Under the pieces are notes generated by a model that was given only the letters and a program-made list of their open reading frames with translations, did not search any database and was not told the origin of the DNA. The position numbers and the translations under genes were made by a program. Source: Solibacillus silvestris (lineage in GTDB: Bacteria > Bacillota > Bacilli > Bacillales_A > Planococcaceae). Taken from it: a stretch of 64,000 nt of DNA. Location of the stretch: assembly GCA_001586195.1 (NCBI GenBank), contig CP014609.1, positions 3,653,501-3,717,500 of the forward strand, written 5' to 3'. Each line of letters begins with the position of its first letter. Position 1 is the stretch's first letter. This document shows, piece after piece, positions 53,495 to 64,000 of this stretch.

Positions 53495-53550
53495 GATCCA
53501 TTCACCTGCTCCATCTAATCATTGGTACTTTTTTTGCTCATTCAACAACG

Positions 53551-53587
53551 ATAAAAGAAAAAAAAGACCACTGATGTGGCTCAGTGG
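53551..53587 (-). terminator. Terminator between rpmH and rnpA
   Basis: CCACTGA pairs with TCAGTGG, followed by a T-rich run on the minus strand, just after rpmH. It likely lowers rnpA expression relative to the ribosomal protein. Confidence 0.75.
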
Positions 53588-53589
53588 AC

Positions 53590-53724
53590 TTATGCTGATA
53601 ATACTTTTCTTCCTTTTTTACGACGGCGAGCTAATACGTTACGGCCGTTTTTAGTGCTCATACGAGCGCGGAAACCGTGAACTTTAGAGTGCTTACGTTT
53701 TTTAGGTTGGTACGTGCGTTTCAT
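53590..53724 (-). CDS. rpmH: 50S ribosomal protein L34
   Basis: A 44-residue, very basic L34 reading [20 protein letters not shown] onward and ending GRKVLSA. It starts at ATG 53724 after AGGAGGTG. First gene on the minus strand left of oriC, as in nearly all bacteria with this gene order. Confidence 0.98.
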   Translation of the reverse strand: MKRTYQPKKRKHSKVHGFRARMSTKNGRNVLARRRKKGRKVLSA

Positions 53725-54410
53725 TTATATACACCTCCTGAATTCGAGCGTTACTATATCTATCTCTACATACAGACCATGATATTATATAAAGAATAAA
53801 ACCTGTTTGTCAATGCCTCATTATAATTTTTCTCTTTTTCTATATAAACCTCATATAAATCCCTTTCCTAATTCACACTCTCAGTTATCCACAATTTATA
53901 AAATTAATTTACGTTTATGCTGTGAATAGTATTTTTGCTCTTAAAAATTATCCACAACGCTTATCTACAGGTTTTTCACATATAACAAACCTGTGGACAA
54001 CTGTTATGTATATAACATATGATTATGTGGATAAGATCGTTTAAGTATTGAAATACCTAACTTTATTTGATACGATAACTGTGTTTTACTTTGTGGAATT
54101 CTTTTCTGGGAAATATATTATCCACAATTGTTGATAATCTGTGGACAAAGATTTCCCATACTCTAGAACAACCTTTATCCACAACTTGTGGTTATGTGTA
54201 TGAACTCCTTTTTAATTATAAAATATATATTTTATAGCTCTGTTTACTATTAATCATTTAACAGAGCCTTTCTTTTTTCGTAAGCAAGAAAGTTTGCATT
54301 GTAAGGAAATTCACATAAAAAAGACTCTCATCTAATTTTCGTTAGTATGAGCCTTGTCATTTAAATATACGAATCGAATGTGAAATGAATTAATGAAAGG
54401 AAGAAAGAGC
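53725..54410. other. oriC, upstream DnaA-box cluster (rpmH-dnaA intergenic)
   Basis: Five perfect DnaA boxes (TTATCCACA): 53885-53893(+), 53948-53956(+), 54026-54034(-), 54118-54126(+) and 54175-54183(+). One-mismatch boxes lie at 53961(+), 53992(-) and 54140(-). A perfect 20-bp AT palindrome is at 54217-54236. This matches the incA/incB side of the Bacillus bipartite origin and should also carry the dnaA promoter with autoregulation by DnaA. Confidence 0.93.
54319..54352 (-). terminator. Leftward terminator-like hairpin just upstream of dnaA
   Basis: CTCAT-CTAA/TTAG-T-ATGAG forms a stem which, on the minus strand, is followed by TCTTTTTTAT. It would stop leftward transcription before it enters the DnaA-box cluster. 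Confidence 0.45.
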
Positions 54411-55754
54411 TTGGAACATTTAGAAAACCTATGGAATGCCGTCCTTGCCCAAGCTGAACAGAAAATCTCGAAACCGAGCTTTGATACTTGGCTGAAATCA
54501 ACAAAACTTCTTGCGCATAGTGGCACAAAAGTGACGATTTCCGCGCCTAACTCTTTTGCCCGCGATTGGCTTGAACAATATTACATCCATATGATTACAG
54601 GAATATTAAACGAGTTAACTGGAGAGGATCTAGTCATTAATTTTGTTGTCCAGAAAGATCAGACGGCAGACGACTTTGAACTACCGCCCCCAATTACTCA
54701 AGCAAAATCAAGTGAACACCATGACATTACCCCGGGTATGCTCAATCCAAAGTACACATTTGATACATTCGTTATTGGTTCCGGTAACCGCTTTGCCCAT
54801 GCAGCGAGCTTAGCTGTAGCAGAAGCACCCGCAAAAGCTTACAACCCGTTCTTTATTTATGGGGGGGTAGGTTTAGGAAAAACTCACTTAATGCATGCAA
54901 TTGGCCATTATGTAAAAGAACATAATCCGACAGCAAATGTCGTCTATTTATCATCTGAAAAGTTCACAAATGAGTTCATAAACTCCATCCGTGATAATAA
55001 AACAATCGATTTCCGAAATAAATACCGCAATGTTGATGTACTGCTAATTGACGATATTCAATTTTTGGCTGGTAAGGAATCGACACAAGAGGAATTCTTC
55101 CATACATTCAACACACTGCATGAAGAATCAAAGCAGATTGTCATCTCAAGTGACCGCCCTCCAAAGGAAATCCCTACTTTAGAGGACCGTTTGCGTTCAC
55201 GCTTTGAATGGGGACTAATTACAGATATTGCACCACCAGATTTGGAAACACGTATTGCTATTTTACGTAAGAAGGCCAAAGCTGATGGACTCGATATTCC
55301 AAATGAAGTCATGCTTTATATTGCCAATCAGGTTGATACAAATATTCGTGAACTTGAAGGGGCATTAATACGGGTTGTGGCCTATTCATCCTTAGTAAAT
55401 ATGGATGTTTCGCCTGAACTTGCTGCAGAAGCTTTAAAAGATATTATGCCAAATTCAAAACCGCGCATGATTTCGATTTTAGATATTCAAACTGCAACTG
55501 GTGAACATTACAGTATACGTCTGGAAGATTTTAAGGCTAAGCGCCGGACAAAATCGATTGCTTATCCTCGTCAAGTGGCGATGTATTTATCGCGTGAGCT
55601 AACAGATTACTCATTACCTAAAATTGGTGAGGAGTTTGGAGGCCGTGATCATACAACAGTGATCCATGCCCATGAAAAGATTTCTTCCTTACTTAAAACA
55701 GATCAGCAGCTTCAGCAGGATATTAAACAAATACGTAGTATGTTAGGTAAATAA
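54411..55754 (+). CDS. dnaA: Chromosomal replication initiator DnaA
   Basis: A 447-residue DnaA. Start is TTG 54411 ([12 protein letters not shown]), after AAAGGAAGAAAG, giving almost the B. subtilis length (446) and alignment; an in-frame ATG at 54393 lies before that site. Domain I (1-85), linker, AAA+ domain ([26 protein letters not shown], sensor motifs) and C-terminal DNA-binding domain with [15 protein letters not shown]. It binds the boxes on both sides of its own gene. Confidence 0.98.
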   Translation: MEHLENLWNAVLAQAEQKISKPSFDTWLKSTKLLAHSGTKVTISAPNSFARDWLEQYYIHMITGILNELTGEDLVINFVVQKDQTADDFELPPPITQAKSSEHHDITPGMLNPKYTFDTFVIGSGNRFAHAASLAVAEAPAKAYNPFFIYGGVGLGKTHLMHAIGHYVKEHNPTANVVYLSSEKFTNEFINSIRDNKTIDFRNKYRNVDVLLIDDIQFLAGKESTQEEFFHTFNTLHEESKQIVISSDRPPKEIPTLEDRLRSRFEWGLITDIAPPDLETRIAILRKKAKADGLDIPNEVMLYIANQVDTNIRELEGALIRVVAYSSLVNMDVSPELAAEALKDIMPNSKPRMISILDIQTATGEHYSIRLEDFKAKRRTKSIAYPRQVAMYLSRELTDYSLPKIGEEFGGRDHTTVIHAHEKISSLLKTDQQLQQDIKQIRSMLGK

Positions 55755-55925
55755 TCTCTGTGTATAACTTTATGTTTTTCACACATACCTATTCACAGCT
55801 TATCAACATGTGGATAGCGTGCTCTGCCTGTTTAAATTAGGGGTTATCCACAAATTCACAGGCCCTATTACTATATCTATTAATATCTTTAAATAAATAA
55901 TTAATTATATAAGAGAGGTAAACTA
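55755..55925 (+). other. oriC, downstream DnaA boxes and unwinding element (dnaA-dnaN intergenic)
   Basis: DnaA boxes: 55759-55767(-, TTATACACA), near-boxes at 55800(+) and 55809(-), and a perfect TTATCCACA at 55844-55852. A GGCCC block follows, then TATTACTATATCTATTAATAT, whose 3-base rhythm resembles DnaA-trios, and then a pure AT tract to the dnaN ribosome site. This mirrors the incC/unwinding side of B. subtilis oriC. Confidence 0.88.
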
Positions 55926-57062
55926 ATGAAATTTACTATTTTACGTGATCGTCTTTTAGCAGGATTAAACGATGTAATGAAAGCTGTAAGTTCCAAAACA
56001 ACGATTCCTATTTTAACGGGAATTAAAATTGATGTTACAAACGAAGGTATGACGTTAACTGGTAGTGATGCAGACATTACAATCCAAACTTTCATCCCCG
56101 TAGAAGAAAATGGCGAACAAATTATGGATATTACTCAAACAGGTTCTATTGTGCTACAAGCTCGTATGTACAATGAAATTATCCGTAAGTTGCCGACAAA
56201 TGAAGTTGAAATTGAAATTACGAACGGCTATGCAACAATCATTCGTTCAGGTAAATCGGAATTCCACCTTATCGGCTTAGATGCAACAGAATATCCACAA
56301 TTACCTGAAATTGCTGCTGACCGACAATTTACGATTCCAACCGATTTATTAAAATCAGTTATTAGAGAAACTGTATTTGCTGTAGCGACATCGGAAAGCC
56401 GTCCAGTGTTGACAGGTGTAAACTGGAAAGTTGAAGGCGATGCATTAATATGCGTTGCAACGGATAGTCACCGTTTAGCACGCCGCAAAGTCAATCTTGA
56501 AAATTTACCAAATGATATTACTTCAGTCGTAATTCCAGGTAAAAGTTTAAATGAATTGAACAAAATTTTAGAAGACACAAATAATCCGGTTCAAATCGTA
56601 TTAACAAATCAGCATGTATTATTTAAAACAGATGATGTCCTATTCTTCTCTCGTCTTTTAGAAGGCAATTATCCGGATACATCACGTTTAATTCCGGAAG
56701 AGTTTAAAACAATGATCACTATTAACGGAAAATCTTTATTGCAGGCAATTGACCGTGCTTCACTTTTAGCTCGTGAAGATCGCAATAATGTTGTTCGTTT
56801 TGAAACACTTGAAAATCAAACGGTCGAAATTTCATCGAATTCACCTGAGATTGGTAAAGTTGAAGAGCAGATCCAAGTGGAAAGTTTAGAAGGCGAAAAT
56901 TTGAAAATTTCATTCAGTGCGAAATATATGATGGAAGCCTTAAAAGCGATCGATGGACAAGATGTAGTCATTGAATTTACAGGTGCAATGCGCCCGTTCA
57001 TCTTACGTTCTGTTGCGGATGATGCAATATTGCAGCTGATTTTACCGGTACGTACTTACTAA
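55926..57062 (+). CDS. dnaN: DNA polymerase III beta clamp DnaN
   Basis: A 378-residue sliding clamp of standard length with three related subdomains (start MKFTILRDRLLAGLNDVMKAVS, end DAILQLILPVRTY). It forms the dimeric ring that tethers the polymerase and activates DnaA inactivators. It starts at ATG 55926 after AGAGAGGT, 171 bases after dnaA. Confidence 0.98.
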   Translation: MKFTILRDRLLAGLNDVMKAVSSKTTIPILTGIKIDVTNEGMTLTGSDADITIQTFIPVEENGEQIMDITQTGSIVLQARMYNEIIRKLPTNEVEIEITNGYATIIRSGKSEFHLIGLDATEYPQLPEIAADRQFTIPTDLLKSVIRETVFAVATSESRPVLTGVNWKVEGDALICVATDSHRLARRKVNLENLPNDITSVVIPGKSLNELNKILEDTNNPVQIVLTNQHVLFKTDDVLFFSRLLEGNYPDTSRLIPEEFKTMITINGKSLLQAIDRASLLAREDRNNVVRFETLENQTVEISSNSPEIGKVEEQIQVESLEGENLKISFSAKYMMEALKAIDGQDVVIEFTGAMRPFILRSVADDAILQLILPVRTY

Positions 57063-57187
57063 AATTCAATAAAAATTCTAAAAGGAAGGGTCTTAACTTG
57101 TTATTGAGACCGTTCCTTTTTTACTTATGGACAATTTTTAGGTATGATAGAATGATAAGACTTTATTTAAGTGGAGGATGAATTACG

Positions 57188-57424
57188 TTGAATGAATTAG
57201 TAATTGATACAGAATTTATAACGCTTGGTCAAGCGCTGAAAATGACAGATACAATTAGCTCTGGCGGTATGGCAAAGTGGTTTTTAAGTGAACATGAAGT
57301 GTTTGTAAATGGAGAAGTGGAAGATCGCCGCGGGAAAAAACTGCGTCATGGAGATGTAGTTAATATTCCTGGTGTAGGACGTTACAAAATTGTCGATGCA
57401 TTTATTGAAAACGGAGAAAATTAA
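57188..57424 (+). CDS. rlbA: S4-domain RNA-binding protein RlbA (YaaA)
   Basis: A 78-residue single S4 domain (FITLGQALKMTDTISSGGMAK, VFVNGEVEDRRGKKLRHGD), as in the YaaA family between dnaN and recF; RlbA acts in ribosome assembly. It starts at TTG 57188 after GTGGAGGATG; no in-frame ATG is nearer. Confidence 0.93.
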   Translation: MNELVIDTEFITLGQALKMTDTISSGGMAKWFLSEHEVFVNGEVEDRRGKKLRHGDVVNIPGVGRYKIVDAFIENGEN

Positions 57425-57427
57425 TTA

Positions 57428-58546
57428 ATGAACATCGAGCGCTTGCAGCTAACAAATTATCGTAACTACGAATCGTTAACACTGGATTTTTCAGATAAAA
57501 TTAATGTTTTTATTGGGGAAAATGCCCAAGGAAAAACAAATGTAATGGAATCAATCTATGTACTAGCGATGGCCAAATCTCATCGTACCGCGAACGATAA
57601 AGAATTAATACGTTGGGATGCGGATTATGGTAAAATAGAAGGTGTGGTAAATAAGCGTTACGGTGGCGTTCCTATCGAATTGACGATTTCAAAAAAAGGC
57701 AAAAAGGGCAAAATCAATCATCTTGAACAAACGAAACTAAGCAATTATATCGGACAGATGAATGTAGTAATGTTTGCACCTGAAGATTTGAATATCGTAA
57801 AGGGCAGCCCCCAAATTCGCCGAAGATTCATCGATATGGAAATCGGACAAATTTCCCCTGTTTACTTACATGATTTACTAACATTCCAAAAGATTTTGAA
57901 ACAACGTAATCATTTATTAAAAAAGAATATGGGTAAACAATCACTCGCATCCGATGTGATGTTTGAAATTTATACTGAACAATATGTGCAGGCGGCAATT
58001 CAAATTATTCGTAAAAGATTTCAGTTTATCGAGCTTTTACAGGATTGGGCTGAACCGATTCACTTTGGTATTTCGCGGGGATTAGAAAAGCTCGTCATAA
58101 AATACCGTCCTGTAACCGGGATGGATGCAAGCTGGACTGCCGAAGAAATGGCGGATTACTTAACAAAGAAGCTAGAAGAAGTGAAGCAGCGTGAAATTGA
58201 GAGAGGCGTAACACTTATAGGGCCTCATCGGGACGATCTGCAGTTTTTTGTCAATGATTATGATGTTCAAGTATATGGCTCACAAGGGCAGCAACGCACG
58301 ACGGCATTATCTTTAAAACTTGCCGAAATTGAACTGATCAAACAGGAAACGAAGGAAACACCGATTCTTTTATTGGATGATGTTTTATCTGAATTGGACG
58401 ATTATCGCCAATCACATTTATTAAATACAATTCAAGGTGAGGTCCAGACATTCGTTACAACAACGAGTGTAGAAGGCATTCACCATGACACAATACAGCA
58501 CGCAAAATTGTTCCGTGTCACACAAGGAACAATTGAACAACCATAA
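57428..58546 (+). CDS. recF: DNA replication and repair protein RecF
   Basis: A 372-residue SMC-like ATPase with Walker [13 protein letters not shown], signature [18 protein letters not shown] and Walker [14 protein letters not shown]. It loads RecA with RecO and RecR at gaps. It starts three bases after rlbA. No remB follows; gyrB comes next after 61 bases. Confidence 0.97.
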   Translation: MNIERLQLTNYRNYESLTLDFSDKINVFIGENAQGKTNVMESIYVLAMAKSHRTANDKELIRWDADYGKIEGVVNKRYGGVPIELTISKKGKKGKINHLEQTKLSNYIGQMNVVMFAPEDLNIVKGSPQIRRRFIDMEIGQISPVYLHDLLTFQKILKQRNHLLKKNMGKQSLASDVMFEIYTEQYVQAAIQIIRKRFQFIELLQDWAEPIHFGISRGLEKLVIKYRPVTGMDASWTAEEMADYLTKKLEEVKQREIERGVTLIGPHRDDLQFFVNDYDVQVYGSQGQQRTTALSLKLAEIELIKQETKETPILLLDDVLSELDDYRQSHLLNTIQGEVQTFVTTTSVEGIHHDTIQHAKLFRVTQGTIEQP

Positions 58547-58601
58547 GTGCATTGAAATACGTAAAAAAGAAGCATACTGATAGTTATGAAAGAGTAGGTG
58601 A

Positions 58602-60533
<1,932 letters not shown>

Positions 60534-60590
60534 CATCTTTCAGCGGGTTTTCAAACCGCTGAAAGATGCAATTATGCTCGGGCATAATTG
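60534..60590 (+). promoter_or_regulatory. Two adjacent stable hairpins between gyrB and gyrA
   Basis: A 13-bp perfect stem (CATCTTTCAGCGG with CCGCTGAAAGATG, 60534-60568) abuts a 9-bp perfect stem with a TCGG loop (CAATTATGC/GCATAATTG, 60569-60590). Neither has a T tail, so mRNA processing or stability control, not termination, is likely. Confidence 0.6.
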
Positions 60591-60623
60591 ATTAGTTAGT
60601 GCAATTGGAAGGAGGTCCTTATT

Positions 60624-63122
60624 TTGTCTGACATTCAGCATGGACATATTGAATCTAGAAATATTACAACAGAAATAAAATCATCTTTCTTAAGCTATGC
60701 GATGAGCGTTATCGTTTCGCGTGCCTTACCAGACGTACGTGATGGGCTTAAACCAGTACATCGTCGTATCCTCTATGGTATGCAGGAGCTAGGAAATACT
60801 TCAGATAAACCATATAAAAAGAGTGCCCGTATTGTAGGGGACGTAATGGGTAAATTCCACCCTCACGGTGACTCATCAATTTATGATGCAATGGTGCGTA
60901 TGGCGCAAGACTTCAGCTACCGTTATATGCTAGTTGATGGCCATGGTAACTTTGGTTCTGTTGATGGCGACGGTGCAGCAGCAATGCGTTATACGGAATC
61001 ACGTATGTCAAAGATCGCGATGGAAATGTTGCGCGATATTAATAAAGATACGATTGATTATGGACCGAACTATGACGGTAGTGAAAATGAACCTTTAGTA
61101 TTGCCGGCGCGCTATCCGAATCTATTAGTGAATGGTGCTTCTGGTATCGCAGTAGGTATGGCTACAAATATACCGCCTCATCATCTTGGAGAAACAATTG
61201 ACGGCGTATTAGCAGTGGCAGATAACCCAAGCATTACGACAGAAGAGCTAATGGAAATCATTCCAGGTCCGGATTTCCCTACAGGGGGAATTATTCTAGG
61301 GCGCAGCGGTATTCGCCGTGCATATGAATCGGGCCGTGGTTCACTGACAATTCGGGCTAAAGTAGAAATTGAGCAAGCTTCTAACGGCAAAGAGACAATT
61401 CTAGTACACGAATTGCCATATCAGGTTAACAAAGCGAAACTAATTGAAAAAATTGCTGAGTTAGTTCGCGACAAAAAAATCGATGGCATTACTAATTTAC
61501 GTGATGAATCAGACCGTAATGGTATGCGTATTGTAATTGAAGTACGCCGTGATGCAAACGCAAATGTCGTATTGAACAATTTATTCAAGCAAACAGCGAT
61601 GCAATCAAGCTTTGGTGTAAATATGCTTGCGCTAGTTGACGGGCAGCCAAAAGTATTAAGTCTAAAAGAAGTGCTTTATCATTACTTAGAACACCAGAAA
61701 GTAGTTATTAAACGTCGTACTGCATTCGAACTTCGAAAAGCAGAGGAACGTGCACATATTTTAGAAGGTTTACGTATTGCGCTTGATCATATCGATGAAA
61801 TTATTTCTATTATCCGAGCATCTCGCAGCGGGGAAGAAGCAAGACCTCAATTAATGGAGCGCTTTAATTTATCTGAACGCCAAGCTCAGGCAATTTTAGA
61901 TATGCGTCTTGTGCGTTTAAGTGGGTTGGAACGCGAAAAAATTGAAGCTGAGTACCAGGAACTATTAAAATTAATCGATGAATTAAAAGCGATTTTAGCT
62001 GACGAAGCAAAAGTAGTCGAAATTATCCGTACAGAAATGACGGATATTAAAGAACGCTACAGTGATGAGCGTCGTACTGAAATTACAGCTGGCGGCTTAG
62101 AAATGATCGAAGACGAAGATTTAATTCCTCGTGAAAACTCGGTACTGACATTAACACATAACGGGTATATTAAACGTTTAGCTGCGAACACGTATCGCTC
62201 ACAAAAACGTGGTGGCCGTGGTGTACAAGGTATGGGAACGAATGAAGATGACTTTGTAGAACATTTATTATTCACTTCTACACACGATACAATTCTGTTC
62301 TTCACTTCAAAAGGGAAAGTGTTCCGTGCAAAAGGATATGAAATTCCTGAGTTTGGTCGCCAAGCGAAGGGTTTACCAATAGTAAACTTGCTTAATATTG
62401 ATAAAGGTGAGCATGTTACTGCAATGATTCGAGTAACAGAGTTTAAAGAAGATGCTTACTTTATCTTTACTACGAAAACAGGGGTAACAAAACGTACACC
62501 TGTTGATCAGTTTGCCAATATCCGTACAAATGGTTTAATCGCCATTACATTACGTGAAGACGATGATTTAATTTCTGTTCACTTAACGGATGGCACGAAG
62601 GAAATTATTATCGGTACAAGCGATGGTATGTTAGTACGATTTAAAGAAGACGATATTCGTTCAATGGGTCGTTCAGCTGCCGGGGTACGCGGTATTAAAC
62701 TTCGTGAAGGTGACTTTGTAGTAGGTATGGAAATTCTTGAACCAGGTCAGGAAATTTTAGTTGTCACTGAAAATGGTTACGGTAAACGTACACCAGAATC
62801 TGAATACCGTTTACAAAGCCGTGGCGGATTAGGTCTGAAAACGATGCAAATTACCGATAAGAACGGTAAAATGTGCGCAGTAAAGGCTGTGGATGGATCA
62901 GAAGACATTATGCTGATTACGATTAACGGTATGTTAATCCGAATGGATGTAAACGATATATCTGTTATCGGGCGTAGCACACAGGGCGTTCGTTTAATCA
63001 GACTTGCTGAAGGCGAATATGTAGCAACTGTGGCACGAGTAAAAAAAGAAGAAGATGCTCCGGATGATGAAGAAATTGATTCCGAAATTGAGGGAGAGTC
63101 CAATTCAGGTATAGAAGAGTAA
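60624..63122 (+). CDS. gyrA: DNA gyrase subunit A
   Basis: An 832-residue GyrA. It has the breakage-reunion domain with catalytic Tyr123 ([10 protein letters not shown]), the quinolone-region [10 protein letters not shown] with Ser84 and Asp88, and a C-terminal beta-pinwheel with the GyrA box QKRGGRG and repeated blades. The tail is acidic ([13 protein letters not shown]). It starts at TTG 60624 after AAGGAGGT. Confidence 0.98.
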   Translation: MSDIQHGHIESRNITTEIKSSFLSYAMSVIVSRALPDVRDGLKPVHRRILYGMQELGNTSDKPYKKSARIVGDVMGKFHPHGDSSIYDAMVRMAQDFSYRYMLVDGHGNFGSVDGDGAAAMRYTESRMSKIAMEMLRDINKDTIDYGPNYDGSENEPLVLPARYPNLLVNGASGIAVGMATNIPPHHLGETIDGVLAVADNPSITTEELMEIIPGPDFPTGGIILGRSGIRRAYESGRGSLTIRAKVEIEQASNGKETILVHELPYQVNKAKLIEKIAELVRDKKIDGITNLRDESDRNGMRIVIEVRRDANANVVLNNLFKQTAMQSSFGVNMLALVDGQPKVLSLKEVLYHYLEHQKVVIKRRTAFELRKAEERAHILEGLRIALDHIDEIISIIRASRSGEEARPQLMERFNLSERQAQAILDMRLVRLSGLEREKIEAEYQELLKLIDELKAILADEAKVVEIIRTEMTDIKERYSDERRTEITAGGLEMIEDEDLIPRENSVLTLTHNGYIKRLAANTYRSQKRGGRGVQGMGTNEDDFVEHLLFTSTHDTILFFTSKGKVFRAKGYEIPEFGRQAKGLPIVNLLNIDKGEHVTAMIRVTEFKEDAYFIFTTKTGVTKRTPVDQFANIRTNGLIAITLREDDDLISVHLTDGTKEIIIGTSDGMLVRFKEDDIRSMGRSAAGVRGIKLREGDFVVGMEILEPGQEILVVTENGYGKRTPESEYRLQSRGGLGLKTMQITDKNGKMCAVKAVDGSEDIMLITINGMLIRMDVNDISVIGRSTQGVRLIRLAEGEYVATVARVKKEEDAPDDEEIDSEIEGESNSGIEE

Positions 63123-63128
63123 TTTAAA

Positions 63129-63170
63129 AAGTAATCTAGTTAGTTTAGACTATCTAGATTACTTTTTTTG
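63129..63170 (+). terminator. Intrinsic terminator of gyrA
   Basis: AAGTAATCTAG pairs perfectly with CTAGATTACTT, followed by TTTTTT, six bases after the stop. Confidence 0.9.
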
Positions 63171-63302
63171 GTTGTATTTTATTTTCCATTCGCTATAATT
63201 AACTTATAATATGAAAAATTTAGCAGTTATCTAGTAAGAGTAAATTATATGGAAAGATTTTTTCTTCCGTATAACTGATAATAAGCATAAGGGGTTGTGA
63301 AA

Positions 63303-64000
63303 TTGGAAGCAATATTGATAAGAGTTGAGGAATTGCAGTTAGGTAAGGTAATTGCTGAAGATATTTTTGCCAATACACAATATCCGATTATCTATAAAAA
63401 TACAAAAGTAAAACCTGAGCACTTACGTGTGTTTGATTTATTTAATTTAAAAACAGTATTAGTACATAATGAAATTGAAGTTGAAGAAATCGAGCTGAAT
63501 GAAGAAAAATTGGATATCCCTCCAGTAGCTATACCGCTACAGCAATTCACAAGTTTCGAAAAATATTATCTTGATGGTATTGCACAATTGAAAAAAGAGT
63601 TTTCAAATTGGGAAGCGGGCGGAAGAGTCGATCTGACAAAAGTGAGAAACATAATGCTCCCGTTAATGGATATGGTTTTAGAGGATCGCTCTTACATATT
63701 CGATTTAAACAGTTATTCGAATGCAAAGGACTATTTATATCATCATTGCATCGCTACCGGATTAATTGCAGCAGTCATTGCAAAGAAAATGGGATATGAA
63801 CGAGGGGATACGATTCAGCTGGCTATCGCAGGAATGCTAGCTGATAGTGGAATGTCGCGAATTCCCTCACGTATACGGGATAAGAAGAGTGTATTAACAG
63901 AATCAGAGTTTGGGGAAGTACGAAAACACCCTTACTATAGTTACTTACTAATCAAAAACGTAACCGCTATAAAGGATATTATGAAAGTTGCTGTATATCA
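63303..64000 (+). CDS. HD-GYP-type protein with altered HD motif (partial, runs off window)
   Basis: At least 232 residues, starting MEAILIRVEELQLG at TTG 63303, eight bases after AAGGGG; a GTG at 63297 is in frame but too close to the site. The N-terminal region (1-100) is of the DUF3391-like kind seen before HD-GYP domains. Then come YLYHHCIATGLIAA, MLADSGMSRIP and KHPYYSYLL, aligning with the HD-GYP landmarks, but the HD dyad reads AD. The GYP part lies beyond the window. A c-di-GMP phosphodiesterase or its inactive sensor form is inferred. Confidence 0.75.
   Translation, partial: MEAILIRVEELQLGKVIAEDIFANTQYPIIYKNTKVKPEHLRVFDLFNLKTVLVHNEIEVEEIELNEEKLDIPPVAIPLQQFTSFEKYYLDGIAQLKKEFSNWEAGGRVDLTKVRNIMLPLMDMVLEDRSYIFDLNSYSNAKDYLYHHCIATGLIAAVIAKKMGYERGDTIQLAIAGMLADSGMSRIPSRIRDKKSVLTESEFGEVRKHPYYSYLLIKNVTAIKDIMKVAVY

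Noticed and set aside
54332..54526. Minus-strand 64-residue frame overlapping the dnaA start
   Set aside because: It is antisense to a certain dnaA start, has a Cys/Phe-rich random composition, and ends at a terminator-like hairpin.
60870..60890. GyrA Asp88 instead of Glu in the quinolone region
   Set aside because: Asp is the wild-type residue at the equivalent position in E. coli, and Ser84 is intact, so there is no sign of resistance.

Overview
The window is a low-GC Gram-positive chromosome segment that spans the replication origin. Gene content and order match Bacillales. The right half runs, on the minus strand, rpmH-rnpA-yidC-jag-mnmE-mnmG-rsmG-noc-soj-spo0J, and on the plus strand dnaA-dnaN-rlbA-recF-gyrB-gyrA. 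The left half holds the walRKHIJ-yyxA cluster and the yybS-gdpP-rplI-dnaB block. YyaC, Noc, Soj and Spo0J point to an endospore-forming lineage. Protein style and the frequent TTG/GTG starts with strong AGGAGG-type ribosome sites suggest a Planococcaceae member such as Solibacillus or Lysinibacillus, but that placement is inference.

Layout. 1-16.4 kb is the accessory part: an M50-like membrane protein lacking the HExxH metal site, a small hydrophilic protein, a large secreted subtilisin-like protease with a Gly-Asn repeat tail, an OFA-type MFS transporter, a DUF4230 protein, a TVP38-type membrane protein, a TetR/YhgE-like pair, a two-subunit sodium:solute symporter preceded by a 58-residue membrane ORF, an orphan histidine kinase and a DHA1-type MFS transporter. 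16.5-26.2 kb holds rlmH, yyzF and the cell-wall-homeostasis operon walR-walK-walH-walI-walJ with yyxA downstream, then an M23/LysM/G5 wall hydrolase. 26.4-32.7 kb holds purA, dnaB, rplI, gdpP and yybS. 33.1-38.9 kb is a complete ribose operon, rbsRKDACB, behind one SigA-type promoter with an overlapping operator/cre-like palindrome. 39-44 kb holds rpsR-ssb-rpsF, ychF, yyzM, an MscS channel, yyaC and a DUF554 protein. 44.2-53.7 kb is the leftward origin-proximal cluster, with a perfect parS site inside spo0J. 53.7-55.9 kb is the bipartite oriC: DnaA-box clusters on both sides of dnaA, with an AT-rich unwinding region before dnaN. 57-63.1 kb is the rightward arm through gyrA, followed by an HD-GYP-like gene cut by the window edge.

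How it fits together. Genes on each side of dnaA are transcribed away from the origin. Initiation (DnaA, DnaN, DnaB helicase, SSB), supercoiling (GyrAB), segregation (Soj, Spo0J, parS), division-site protection (Noc), tRNA/rRNA modification (MnmE, MnmG, RsmG, RlmH), membrane-protein insertion (YidC, Jag) and wall homeostasis (WalRK) lie together. No rRNA, tRNA, CRISPR array, insertion sequence or prophage was recognised. I found no clearly new multi-gene system. The best candidates for new biology are the HExxH-less M50-like protein, a possible small RNA between the histidine kinase and the symporter genes, the unannotated 58-residue symporter-linked ORF, an RnpA with an altered RNR motif, and an HD-GYP-like protein that lacks the HD histidine.
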